Assembly (NCBI RefSeq): GCF_000718985.1
Contig: NZ_JODL01000005.1
Coordinates: forward strand, 295,873 to 359,872
DNA: 64,000 nucleotides
Direction: 5' to 3'
Source of the DNA: Streptomyces megasporus
GTDB lineage: Bacteria > Actinomycetota > Actinomycetes > Streptomycetales > Streptomycetaceae
Part shown: positions 26,193 through 33,381 of the stretch, piece after piece
Layout of the letters: each line of letters begins with the position of its first letter
How positions within the stretch are numbered: position 1 is the first letter of the stretch
The notes under the pieces: model-generated
The model's input: only the letters and a program-made list of their open reading frames with translations
What the model was told of the DNA's origin: nothing
The model's database searches: none
Program-made: the position numbers and the translations under genes

Positions 26193-26615
26193 GTGGCCTT
26201 CACCGTGGACGAGGACGAGCAGGTCTCCCGCGACGAGGACTTCGTCTTCCACGGGGCTCCGGAGAACCCCGACGGCACCGTGCGGCTCCTCGGCGACGGC
26301 CCCACCGAGCAGACCGTCACCGTCGACCTCGGCGCCCTGCCCCCGGCGGTTCGCAAGATCGTCGTCGCGGCCGCCATCGACGGCGCCTTGACCTTCGGCG
26401 ACGTCGGCGCCGTCCACATCACCACCGGTTCGGACGACGGCACGGCGCCTCTCGCCCAGGCCACCCTCGACGCCGCCACCACGGAACGCACCATGCTGCT
26501 CGCCGAGATCTACCGCCGCGGTCCCGTCTGGCGCCTCCGCGCCGTCGGGCAGGGCTACGACCACGGCCTCGCCGAACTCGTCCGCGGTTACGGGGTGGAC
26601 GTCGCGGAGGAGTGA
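26193..26615 (+). CDS. TerD-domain protein, 5'-truncated (probable remnant)
   Basis: This 140-residue product matches the C-terminal three quarters of a TerD-type stress protein. Motifs include DEDFVFHGAPENPDG, VTVDLGALPPAVRKIVV, AEIYRRGPVWRLRAVGQG and a conserved end GYGVDVAEE. The reading frame continues upstream of the GTG with family-like sequence (SWAQRTACEIDA), but no start codon lies in that frame before the tRNA. The normal N-terminal strand is missing. TerD proteins bind calcium and belong to tellurite/stress operons; no other ter gene is adjacent. The truncation only about 190 bases from tRNA-Arg suggests that an insertion or deletion event removed the start. Confidence 0.65.
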   Translation: MAFTVDEDEQVSRDEDFVFHGAPENPDGTVRLLGDGPTEQTVTVDLGALPPAVRKIVVAAAIDGALTFGDVGAVHITTGSDDGTAPLAQATLDAATTERTMLLAEIYRRGPVWRLRAVGQGYDHGLAELVRGYGVDVAEE

Positions 26616-26647
26616 CGCCCCGGGCGCGCGGACGCGTCCTCGGAGCG

Positions 26648-27480
26648 TCACCCGACGTCGGCGACGAACCGCGTCGGTTCGGAGAGGACGGCGACCGCCG
26701 AGTCCGGGTCGGCCAGACGGGCGGCCAGGGTGGCGTTCGCGCGGTGCCCGGCCCACGCCCACCACCGCAGGCGACCGTCCGGGTCGCGAATGACCAGGTT
26801 CCCTCCGGGGCGCACTCTCGCCAGGAAGTGCTCACGTGCCTCCGCGAGAGCCCTGCCGGCCCTCCGGGTCAGGGAGACGGGCGGATCGACGCCCAACAGG
26901 ACATCGCGCACCGCGCGGGTCACTTCGAAGGAGGCGCCCTGCCCGAAGCCGGCGCTGCTCCACTTCGCCTCGCCTCCGCCGTCCGCGGGCTCGACGAAGC
27001 AGCGTTTGCGGTGCCAGTCGATGTAGGTGACCTGCCGGCTCCGCCCGGCGAGCAGGAGGCGGCGCGGCCCCTCGACCCATTCGGTGAGCAGGCCGGGATC
27101 GGTGCGCCCTGTCTCCTTGCGCCCCTGCACCACGGTGAACTGCGGTGGTGCGGTGAACACGGAGGTGGGGTTCATGAAGTGCCGGTGTCCGTAACGGCGT
27201 TCGGCCTCGGGACCGATGAACAGCAGGCCACCGTCCCGGTCGAGACAACCCTGCTCGACCAGGTGCCGCACGACCGGTTCCACCCAACCCCGCGACCACT
27301 GGAGCAGCCTGCCGGCCGCGGCCGGCAGGCCGCTCTCGTCGAGGGCGAGTCGAGGGCGAGGAGCAGGCAGTTGCGGGAGGTTCCCGGGCGACGGCCGGTA
27401 CGGCCGAGGCGTTGCAGGAACGAGGCGACGGAGGACGGTGCGTCAAGGCGCGGGGCGACCACCCGGCCCGGCCACCTGTC
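26648..27480 (-). pseudogene. Remnant of an Lhr-type DEAD/DEAH-box helicase
   Basis: Only the C-terminal part of a helicase is left, in two frames. The upstream piece encodes motif VI (SVASFLQRLGRTGRRPG, then RNCLLLAL). The downstream piece (stop at 26648) encodes EPVVRHLVEQG, HFMNPTSVFTAPPQFTVVQGRKE and YIDWHRKRCFVEPADGGG, typical of Lhr-like helicase C-termini. The break is an 11-base tandem duplication at 27340-27361. Skipping it restores one frame across LALDESGLPAAAGRLLQW into EPVVRH. The DEAD domains with motifs I-V are absent; upstream of about 27480 the sequence no longer resembles the family. It cannot make an active helicase. Confidence 0.75.
27340..27361. repeat. 11-base tandem duplication causing a frameshift
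   Basis: Two adjacent copies of CGAGGGCGAG, spaced with period 11, lie inside the helicase remnant. An 11-base insertion shifts the frame, and removing one copy rejoins the two coding frames. Confidence 0.75.
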
Positions 27481-27566
27481 CGGCCATCCGGTCAACCGTC
27501 CTGAGCAGCGAAGACGAGCCGAGGTGCGCGGGTTCCCGCCTGCTCACACCGGAGACGCGCCGCGTG

Positions 27567-28085
27567 TCAGGTCCCGTTCGCCGGGCGGGCCGGGGCGACC
27601 GGGGCCAGCGGGTCCAGGAGGTCCGCCGGTGTCGCCCGCAGGTCGAACTCGGCCCACACCGTCTTGCCCGGCCCGCAGCGCTCCCGCACGCCCCAGCGGG
27701 CCGCGAGCGCCTCGACCAGGAGCAACCCTCTCCCCCGCTCCTCCTCCGGATCGGGCTCGGACGCGGTACGCACCAGGGGCACGGGCCGCGACGGGTGCGT
27801 GTCCGACACCTCGATCCGGAGGACGTCCCCCTCGTCGTCGTACGCGAGGACCAGCTCGAAGTCCCGTCCGGGTACGCGCCCGTGCAGGACGGCGTTGGAG
27901 GTCAGTTCGGCGACGACGAGCACGGCGGCGTCGAAGAGGTCGGTGCCGCGCGGGATGCCCCAGACGGTGAACTGGTGCGAGGCGAGCAGCCGTGCCAGCC
28001 GCGCGCCGCGCGGGGTCGCGGAGAACCGCTGGGTGAACATACGTGCGGTGACGCGAAGTCGGGAGGGTGGAACCGGGACTGTCAT
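27567..28085 (-). CDS. RsbW-type ATP-binding regulator (GHKL ATPase)
   Basis: This is a small histidine-kinase-like ATPase of 172 residues, of the anti-sigma-factor kinase (HATPase_c_2) type abundant in Streptomyces. The N-box is VVAELTSNAVLHG (Glu60, Asn64), G1 is VSDTHPSRP, and G2 is GRGLLLVEALAARWG. Genes of this family usually lie divergent to an XRE-DUF397 pair (whiJ/abaA-type clusters). Here that pair is 1.8 kb away, and a diverged 5' stub of a second such ATPase lies beside it instead. Start ATG at 28085 is followed by 15 residues before the conserved RMFTQRFSATPRGAR. Confidence 0.85.
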   Translation of the reverse strand: MTVPVPPSRLRVTARMFTQRFSATPRGARLARLLASHQFTVWGIPRGTDLFDAAVLVVAELTSNAVLHGRVPGRDFELVLAYDDEGDVLRIEVSDTHPSRPVPLVRTASEPDPEEERGRGLLLVEALAARWGVRERCGPGKTVWAEFDLRATPADLLDPLAPVAPARPANGT

Positions 28086-28403
28086 GGCGGTCAGCGTCCC
28101 GGCTGGAGCGCCCTGTCCGGCAGGGTCGGTGCCGGCACAGATCCCGCTGTACCGGTCGGCGCCGCGGGGTGCCGTGCACGACCCGGCCCCGGATTCCGCC
28201 TGCGGGAGCGCGGCACCCGATCCGGCGCGCGGCCACGTAAGTCGACCGCGAGACACCCGGAGAACCCGCGCAGGAACGTCACACACGCCGCACACCCCCT
28301 TCCGAACGCGTCGATAACGTTGTTGATCGTTTGCGCAGGTACGAACGTGACCAAGCCGTGGTCCAGGCGGGCCGACGGCACAGTCGACCCAGGAAGACCA
28401 CAG
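28086..28403. other. Divergent upstream region between the RsbW-type and SCO2400-family genes
   Basis: The 318 bases hold no gene. The ATPase-proximal third is homologous to 29690-29790 and includes the inverted repeat noted separately. An AT-richer patch near 28310-28335 (ATAACGTTGTTGATCGTTT) may be part of a promoter for the rightward gene. Confidence 0.45.
28134..28153. promoter_or_regulatory. Inverted repeat GGCACA-N8-TGTACC upstream of the RsbW-type gene
   Basis: This imperfect inverted repeat lies about 50 bases upstream of the ATPase start. The same element, perfect as GGTACA-N8-TGTACC, occurs at 29764-29783 before the XRE gene, in a block of about 35 bases conserved between the two places. 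It is a candidate operator for the XRE regulator. Confidence 0.5.
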
Positions 28404-29303
28404 ATGGACTACTGCTACTCGTGCCGCCGGCACCTCAACGGTGCCCTGGTGTGTCCCGGGTGCGCCGCCTACGCCCCGGACATCGCTCCGCGCGTCACCG
28501 ACGGCGACAGCTCCCCGGCCTGGTCCACCGCCTCGACGGTGACGGACGACGCACCGAGCGCGACGACGTGGGAGTCCACGGCACCGGCCGCCTGGCACGA
28601 CGGCCCGCGGCCTGACGAGGCGCCGCTCGGGGCCGGCATGGACGAAACCACGCACCCCGACACGTCCGGCGGTATCGGGGGCACGCCCCCCGTGCGCCAG
28701 GGCCGGGCAGCGCGCCGGCGTCAACTGGCCCGCTGGAAGAAGACCCAGCGCCGGGCCGTGGTCGCAACCGCCGTCGCGCTCGTCGGAGGCGGCCTGACCG
28801 TCGCGACGACGGACCGGCACTCGACGGACCAGGCACAGGCGGCCGACCGGACACAGGCGGCGGTGTCGGACGACAGGAGCATGGACGCCGCGGAGGAGCA
28901 GGCGACGGAGCGGGCGGCGGAGCAGGGGACGGAGCACACCCGCCCGGCGTCGGAACCGCGCACCACGCACCAGTCCGAACGCACCGCCTCCCCGGCACAG
29001 CCGCAGGCAGCCAACCTCCCGCGTCAACACTCCCCGGCGGAGACGTCCCCCACCACGCGGTCGAGCGCTCCGAGCGCTCCCGCACCGGATGCCGCCGTTC
29101 CCTCGCGTCCGACGGCCACGCCCGCTCATCAGGCGGAGGCCGTGTCCTCGGCCTCCGACACGACGGCCCACGAACGCCCCGACACGGCGGCGGAGCAGCC
29201 GTCCGCATCCGCCGACGCCACGGCCCCGGGCACGTCGCAGCCGAGCCCCCAGCCGGCGACGTCACCGACACAGGTCTGCCTGCTCTTCCTGTGCCTCGAC
29301 TGA
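28404..29303 (+). CDS. SCO2400-family membrane-anchored zinc-ribbon protein
   Basis: The 299-residue product opens MDYCYSCRRHLNGALVCPGC, a four-cysteine zinc ribbon characteristic of the uncharacterised Streptomyces SCO2400 family. A basic segment (RQGRAARRRQLARWKKTQRR) precedes a single membrane helix at about 117-134. The remaining 160 residues are outside, low-complexity and rich in Thr, Ala, Pro and Glu, and the protein ends in hydrophobic CLLFLCLD. It is thus probably a bitopic protein with a cytoplasmic metal-binding domain. The ATG is preceded by AGGAAGACC. Function is unknown. Confidence 0.8.
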   Translation: MDYCYSCRRHLNGALVCPGCAAYAPDIAPRVTDGDSSPAWSTASTVTDDAPSATTWESTAPAAWHDGPRPDEAPLGAGMDETTHPDTSGGIGGTPPVRQGRAARRRQLARWKKTQRRAVVATAVALVGGGLTVATTDRHSTDQAQAADRTQAAVSDDRSMDAAEEQATERAAEQGTEHTRPASEPRTTHQSERTASPAQPQAANLPRQHSPAETSPTTRSSAPSAPAPDAAVPSRPTATPAHQAEAVSSASDTTAHERPDTAAEQPSASADATAPGTSQPSPQPATSPTQVCLLFLCLD

Positions 29304-29341
29304 CCCCGCCCGGTCTCCACACCGCGCACCGTGAGTCGCCG

Positions 29342-29372
29342 GTGCCTGCCTGCGCTTCCGGCAGGCAGGCAC
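29342..29372 (+). terminator. Hairpin terminator after the SCO2400-family gene
   Basis: A perfect 12-base-pair stem (29342-29353 with 29361-29372) with a 7-base loop lies 38 bases after the stop codon at 29303. Confidence 0.7.
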
Positions 29373-29599
29373 GCACGCACACGCTCTGATCCCTCCTGGC
29401 ACGTCGCTCGTGCCACGTGCGTGCGGACCGGTCGGTGAACCACGGTCGGTGAAGGACATCGCGGGCCCCGGCACGGAGCTTCGGCGGAACCCCACGCCGC
29501 CCGCTCCCCGCACGGCGGGATCCACCACGCCTTCCACCCGGTGGGGACGGAACTCACATCCGAGGGCCGAGAGAGGCACCGAAGCGGACTGACGCTTGG

Positions 29600-29716
29600 A
29601 AGGTTCCCCGTCTCCCGCGGGCAGCCGCGCGGCCCCGCACATCGCACCGAGCGGCCGGAGAACCGCCGGGCGAACGTACGTACGGTGACGGGGGTTTGAG
29701 GGCGCGGAAACTCCAC
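29600..29716 (-). pseudogene. 5' stub of a second RsbW-type ATPase gene
   Basis: The minus strand from a GTG at 29716 encodes VTVRTFARRFSG, matching VTARMFTQRFSA of the intact ATPase at 27567-28085. Nucleotides 29656-29690 match 28019-28053 at about 31 of 35 positions. Recognisable similarity fades after roughly 30 codons and none of the N-box or G-boxes remain. The stub sits where XRE-DUF397 pairs normally have a divergent ATPase gene, so the partner was probably lost here. Confidence 0.6.
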
Positions 29717-29763
29717 GGCAGTCGGCTCCTGGCGGAGAAGCCCGGTTCGGCAAGGTCGGCACC

Positions 29764-29783
29764 GGTACAGATCGCGTTGTACC
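29764..29783. promoter_or_regulatory. Perfect inverted repeat GGTACA-N8-TGTACC upstream of the XRE gene
   Basis: The half-sites are perfect and lie between the ATPase stub and the XRE regulator gene. A diverged copy at 28134-28153 has the same spacing. It is a likely autoregulatory operator, but this is inference. Confidence 0.5.
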
Positions 29784-29897
29784 AGTGGGCGTTGTGGACT
29801 GGGCTGGTGACCGGGTGTGACGATGACGAATCTGTGACGTTGAGCAGTAACACAGACACGTTGCGTCGCGGACGCGGGTACGGGGAGGCGGGCTGCC

Positions 29898-30758
29898 ATG
29901 ACGGCGGACAACGGCGGCGGGGGCAGGAACGGCGGCACGAACGGCGAACCGGGGCTGTCGGACAGCCTGAAGACCTTCGGGGCGGTGTTGAAGGTCCTGC
30001 GGGAGGAAGCCCGGTTGACGCAGGAGGAGTTCGCTCCGCGCGTCCAGTACTCGACGCACTACGTCGCCAAGATCGAGCAGGGCAAACGGTTCCCGCCGAG
30101 GGACCTCGTCGAACGCTCGGAGGAAGTCCTCGGCCCCACGGCCGGTCGCGTCCTCGCCGCGGCGGCCCGCAGCCTGACCCGCCGGGCGGGCTTGGCTTCG
30201 TGGTTCCGCCAGTGGGCGGGCATCGAGGAGGAGGCGCTGTCGCTCTACACGTACGAGTGCCGCGTCGTGCCTGGGTTGTTGCAGCCCGAGTCTTACATCC
30301 GCGCAATCTTCGAACGCAGGTTGCCGCCCGTCACCGAGGAGCAACTTGAGCGAGAGGTGGCTGCTCGGCTCGATCGACAGCAGGTCATTACGCGAAGGCC
30401 GAATACCGCGTTCAGCTTCGTCATCGAACAGGCGGTCTTGGAGAGGAACCTGGGTGGTGACCAAGTCACGCGTGCTGTCATCGACCATCTGCTGGACGTG
30501 AGCACCCGGCTCAACGTCGAGATCCAAGTCATGCCTCTCCGGCAAGAGGATCACTGCGGAGTCGACGGACCTCTATACCTGGCGGAGACCTCAGAGCATC
30601 GATGGGTCGGCTACACCGAAGGGCAGCGATCAAGCAACCTGATCACCACGCCCAAGGACGTGAGCGCTCTGCTCCAGCGCTATGGCAGGCTGCGTTCGCA
30701 GGCCCATGATTGCAGGGCCACGGTGAGCCTGCTGACAGAGATGCGAGGAACGCTATGA
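29898..30758 (+). CDS. XRE-family regulator with DUF5753 domain
   Basis: This is a whiJ-type regulator of 286 residues. The helix-turn-helix at about residues 27-85 includes LREEARLTQEEFAPRVQYSTHYVAKIEQGKR. The DUF5753 domain at about 105-285 has YECRVVPGLLQPESYIRAIF and IQVMPLRQEDH. The stop codon overlaps the start of the DUF397 gene (ATGA). Such pairs regulate development or antibiotic production in Streptomyces, with the DUF397 protein acting as antagonist. The second half of the gene has noticeably lower GC than most neighbours, which fits recent acquisition. Confidence 0.92.
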   Translation: MTADNGGGGRNGGTNGEPGLSDSLKTFGAVLKVLREEARLTQEEFAPRVQYSTHYVAKIEQGKRFPPRDLVERSEEVLGPTAGRVLAAAARSLTRRAGLASWFRQWAGIEEEALSLYTYECRVVPGLLQPESYIRAIFERRLPPVTEEQLEREVAARLDRQQVITRRPNTAFSFVIEQAVLERNLGGDQVTRAVIDHLLDVSTRLNVEIQVMPLRQEDHCGVDGPLYLAETSEHRWVGYTEGQRSSNLITTPKDVSALLQRYGRLRSQAHDCRATVSLLTEMRGTL

Positions 30759-30949
30759 GCACCACTGCCGAACAGGGCTGGTTCAAGAGCAGCTACAGCG
30801 GAAGCGAGGGTGACAACTGCGTGGAGGTGGCAGTGCGACCCGCGACCGTCCTCGTTCGTGACTCCAAGGACGTCCGGAGGCAGCCGCTGTCCATCTCCCC
30901 CAACGCCTGGTCGGCCTTTACCACCTACGCGGCAGACTCGCACCACTGA
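30755..30949 (+). CDS. DUF397 protein (small partner of the XRE regulator)
   Basis: The 64-residue product has the family core WFKSSYSGSEGDNCVEVA, then VLVRDSKD and a C-terminal WSAFTTYA. DUF397 proteins are encoded next to XRE/DUF5753 regulators and are thought to bind them. The ATG overlaps the regulator stop. A perfect 20-base-pair hairpin follows the stop by seven bases. Confidence 0.92.
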   Translation: MSTTAEQGWFKSSYSGSEGDNCVEVAVRPATVLVRDSKDVRRQPLSISPNAWSAFTTYAADSHH

Positions 30950-31837
30950 CTCCGTACGTGGTTGTTGGGGCAGCGGTCGCCCGCTGCCCCAACAACCACG
31001 TCGGGACTGCTCGCCCTCCGACACAGCCCTCTTGGTCGCCTTCCGCCCCGGGGCTTCTTCACCGGACGCCAGGCTTCCAACTCCTGCACACCAACCTGGT
31101 GCCTGCGGAGCAGGTTCTCGTACTCCGCCTCCAATTCCTCCGCCGGGCTGCCTTCCCACTCGTCGTCGTACTCGCCGTGCCACTGCCGGAGCCACGGCAT
31201 GATCTCGTGCAGGCCGGCGAGCAGCGGAACGATCCGATCGGTGCCCCAACCGTCCCGCTTGGTACGCGCGTCGATCAGTTCGAAGAGGGCCTGCGCCCGG
31301 TCCTTGTGGTCCCAACCCGCCCAGCCGAGCATCAGCGTCGAGTCGCTGTCGGGCGCGGTCTCGGGGTACGAGACGAACCGCTCCTTGGGCACATCGAGCT
31401 TGCCCCGGTTCGACCAGTAGGAAGAGCGCGCGAAGTCGGCCGATGTGTACTTGGGCGGCACGGGGATGTCGAGCCGCCGGCCGGTGCGGTCCTCCTCGCG
31501 TTGCTGCTCCCACACCTGTTCCCACTGCGCCCGCTTCCGCAGGCCGGAGTCCTTGTAGCGCATGGCGGCGAGGTAGGGCACGTGCTCGTCGGCGATGACC
31601 TCGGAGAGTATCTGTGCGAGCGGCAGGTCGGGCTTGCCCAGGTGGTCGGCGGCGTAGAGCGCGGCCACGGAGGTGAAGTCGGCATCCGAACTCAACTGGC
31701 TGGCAAGGTAGTTGACCGTCATCGGACGAGGCCGCTTGAGCCCGTCCCGCACCTCGGACCACAGCTCAGGGTTCTCACACCGGTCGAGCAGCCAGGTCCG
31801 CAGCGCGGCCCGCGCAAGGTGGGAACCGGCGGGCTGC
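30925..31837 (-). pseudogene. pglX: C-terminal remnant of the BREX-2/Pgl methyltransferase PglX
   Basis: The 275-residue open frame from 31752 to 30925 resembles the C-terminal region (DUF7008) of PglX, the adenine-specific DNA methyltransferase of the phage growth limitation (BREX type 2) system. Motifs are RPMTVNYLASQLSSD, RYKDSGLRKRAQWEQVW, IPVPPKYTSADF, SYWSNRGKLDVPKERFVSYPE, LMLGWAGWDHKDRAQAL and IMPWLRQWHGEYD. Family-like sequence continues upstream (ALRTWLLDRCENPELWSEVRDGL) until an in-frame stop near 31838. The catalytic methyltransferase domain with NPPY, about 900 residues, is gone, as are pglW, pglY and pglZ. It is a relic of a lost defence island. Its tail may be altered by the hairpin region. 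Confidence 0.75.
30957..31000. terminator. Perfect 20-base-pair hairpin, bidirectional terminator
   Basis: The arms 30957-30976 and 30981-31000 are exactly complementary over 20 bases with loop TCGC. It lies just after the DUF397 gene and inside the 3' end of the PglX remnant on the other strand. It lacks a clear T-run, but the stem is the longest perfect one I found in the window. Confidence 0.75.
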
Positions 31838-32029
31838 TGTCACTTCCCGGCCTCCAACGCGTTCCTCACCTGACAAGGAAGGCACAACACCCGCTCGACC
31901 CTGTCGCGAGCAGACCGGGACCGAGCCGGTCATGGGCCGGTCACGAGCCGGTCATGGGCAACCGCCGTCCGGGGCCGGCCGCCCCTTCGGCACCCTCCCT
32001 TCGGCACCCTCGCGATACACCGTCCGCCC

Positions 32030-32423
32030 GCCGCTCGCGGGCCGATTGAGCTGTCAGCGATCGAGTCGGGACCATCGGTGACCGTCGCGGTATCGTGCGG
32101 TACGTCTACCGGCGACCAGGAAGCGCGCATCGTGGACGAGCGAGGGGGGCCCGTCGGCTCCGACGTCATCGGCGAGGTCGAGGTGTCCGGCTACTGTGTC
32201 GCCGCCGGCTTCCCGGGCGACCCGTCGGCCGCCGAGGCGACGTTCCAAGGGCGTGGTGACCGCCCGCGGCAGGAACCTCGACGCCCCGGCCGACGTCGTC
32301 CTCGTCCGCCGACGCACGCTGCCCGACACCTCCGGCGGGAAGCTCCGGCGTTCCCGGTGCGCCGACCTCTACGAGCGTGGAGAACTCGGACCCTTCCACC
32401 GCCACGCGGCCCCGTCGGTGTGA
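32030..32423 (+). pseudogene. Collapsed remnant of a fatty acyl-AMP ligase gene
   Basis: Two frames carry fragments of the C-terminal half of an acyl-adenylating enzyme. The first encodes AVSCGTSTGDQEARIVDE, VGSDVIGEVEVSG and AAGFPGDPSAAEATF, typical of the region before the hinge. The second, in another frame from about 32250, encodes ARGRNLDAP, then VVLVRRRTLPDTSGGKLRR and DLYERGEL, the A10 motif with its lysine and the usual C-terminus. The linking LRTGDLG region and most of the small domain are deleted. It probably marks a former lipopeptide or polyketide locus to which the following exporter may have belonged. Confidence 0.7.
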
Positions 32424-32487
32424 GAGCCGGGGGCCGGGCCGCCGGCGGATCCCCGGACGGAGAAACACGCGCAGGAGAAGGAGTGCA

Positions 32488-33381
32488 GTGCTCCAAGTCG
32501 TCGACATCGTCAAGCGATACGGCGGGGTCACCGCCGTGGACAAGGTGTCCTTCGAAGTCGCCGCGGGCGAGATCGTGGGGTTGTTAGGCGTCAACGGGGC
32601 CGGGAAGACCACCACGCTCGAATCGATCGTCGGTCTGGTCACCCCCGACTCGGGAACCGTCACGATCGACGGACACGACATCCGCACCGACCCGCAGCGG
32701 GCGCGCGCCCTCGTCGGATTCGCCGCCCAGAACACCGCGCTGTACCCGCGCCTGACGGTGCGTGAGAATCTGAGGTTCTTCGGGAGGCTCACCGGCCTCT
32801 CCCGCGGCGAGGCCGACACGCGGGCGGCGGAGTTGATCGAACTGCTCGAACTGCGGGAGCAGGCCGACCGGCTCTCCGGCGTCCTCTCCGGCGGCGAGAG
32901 CCGCCGCGCCCACGTGGGGGTCGCGCTCATGTCGCGCCCCCGGTTGCTGCTGCTGGACGAGGCCACCGTCGGCCTGGACGTCCGCACGCGGACCCACATG
33001 CTGGAGCTGGTGACGAGCGCCGCCCGGGAGACCGGCGCCGCGGTGCTCTTCTCCAGCCACTACCTCGCCGAGGTCGAGGCCATCTGCGACCGGGTGGTGA
33101 TCATCCACCGGGGCAGGGTCCTGACCTCCGGGACCGTCTCCGAGACCATCAGCCGCCACGCCACGTCCGCCGTCGAGTTCACCTTCGGCGACGGCACACG
33201 GCAGCGTCACGAGGTGGCCGATCCGGCGGCCGACCTCCCGCCCCTGCTGGCCCGGCTCTCCACGAAGGGCGGCGGGCGGGCCGAACTGACGTCGATCAAC
33301 GTGCGACGCGCCTCCCTGGAGACGGCCTTCTGGGCCCTCACCGGGGAGGACTCCGAAGCGGTCGCCGAGGAGGTGGCCTGA
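32488..33381 (+). CDS. DrrA-like ABC exporter ATP-binding protein, with a TTA codon
   Basis: This is the ATPase subunit of an antibiotic-type exporter, 297 residues. Walker A is GVNGAGKTT near residue 35, the signature LSGGESRRAHV, and Walker B LLLLDEATVGLD. The degenerate third residue of the signature (E for Q) occurs in some homologues. Leucine codon 33, at 32584-32586 just before Walker A, is TTA; in Streptomyces this makes translation depend on the developmental bldA tRNA. The GTG start follows AGGAGAAGGAG. It overlaps the permease gene by one base (TGATG). The acyl-AMP-ligase remnant immediately upstream hints at a former biosynthetic cluster. Confidence 0.9.
   Translation: MLQVVDIVKRYGGVTAVDKVSFEVAAGEIVGLLGVNGAGKTTTLESIVGLVTPDSGTVTIDGHDIRTDPQRARALVGFAAQNTALYPRLTVRENLRFFGRLTGLSRGEADTRAAELIELLELREQADRLSGVLSGGESRRAHVGVALMSRPRLLLLDEATVGLDVRTRTHMLELVTSAARETGAAVLFSSHYLAEVEAICDRVVIIHRGRVLTSGTVSETISRHATSAVEFTFGDGTRQRHEVADPAADLPPLLARLSTKGGGRAELTSINVRRASLETAFWALTGEDSEAVAEEVA

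Larger units (their letters stand above)
29304..29897. other. 594-base gap between the SCO2400-family and XRE genes
   Basis: Besides the terminator at 29342, the ATPase stub at 29600-29716 and the inverted repeat at 29764-29783, I see no gene. The stretch 29380-29590 has no recognisable content. Bases near 29815-29860 (GTGACGATGACGAATCTGTGACG) are less GC-rich and may carry the XRE promoter. Confidence 0.45.

Noticed and set aside
31930..31985. Short direct repeats (GAGCCGGTCATGGG) after the PglX fossil
   Set aside because: Two 14-15-base copies close together are too short and too GC-rich to call an att site or insertion footprint.
25924..32430. Active integrative element at tRNA-Arg
   Set aside because: No integrase, excisionase or transfer gene and no duplicated tRNA end were seen, so only past insertion and decay can be argued.
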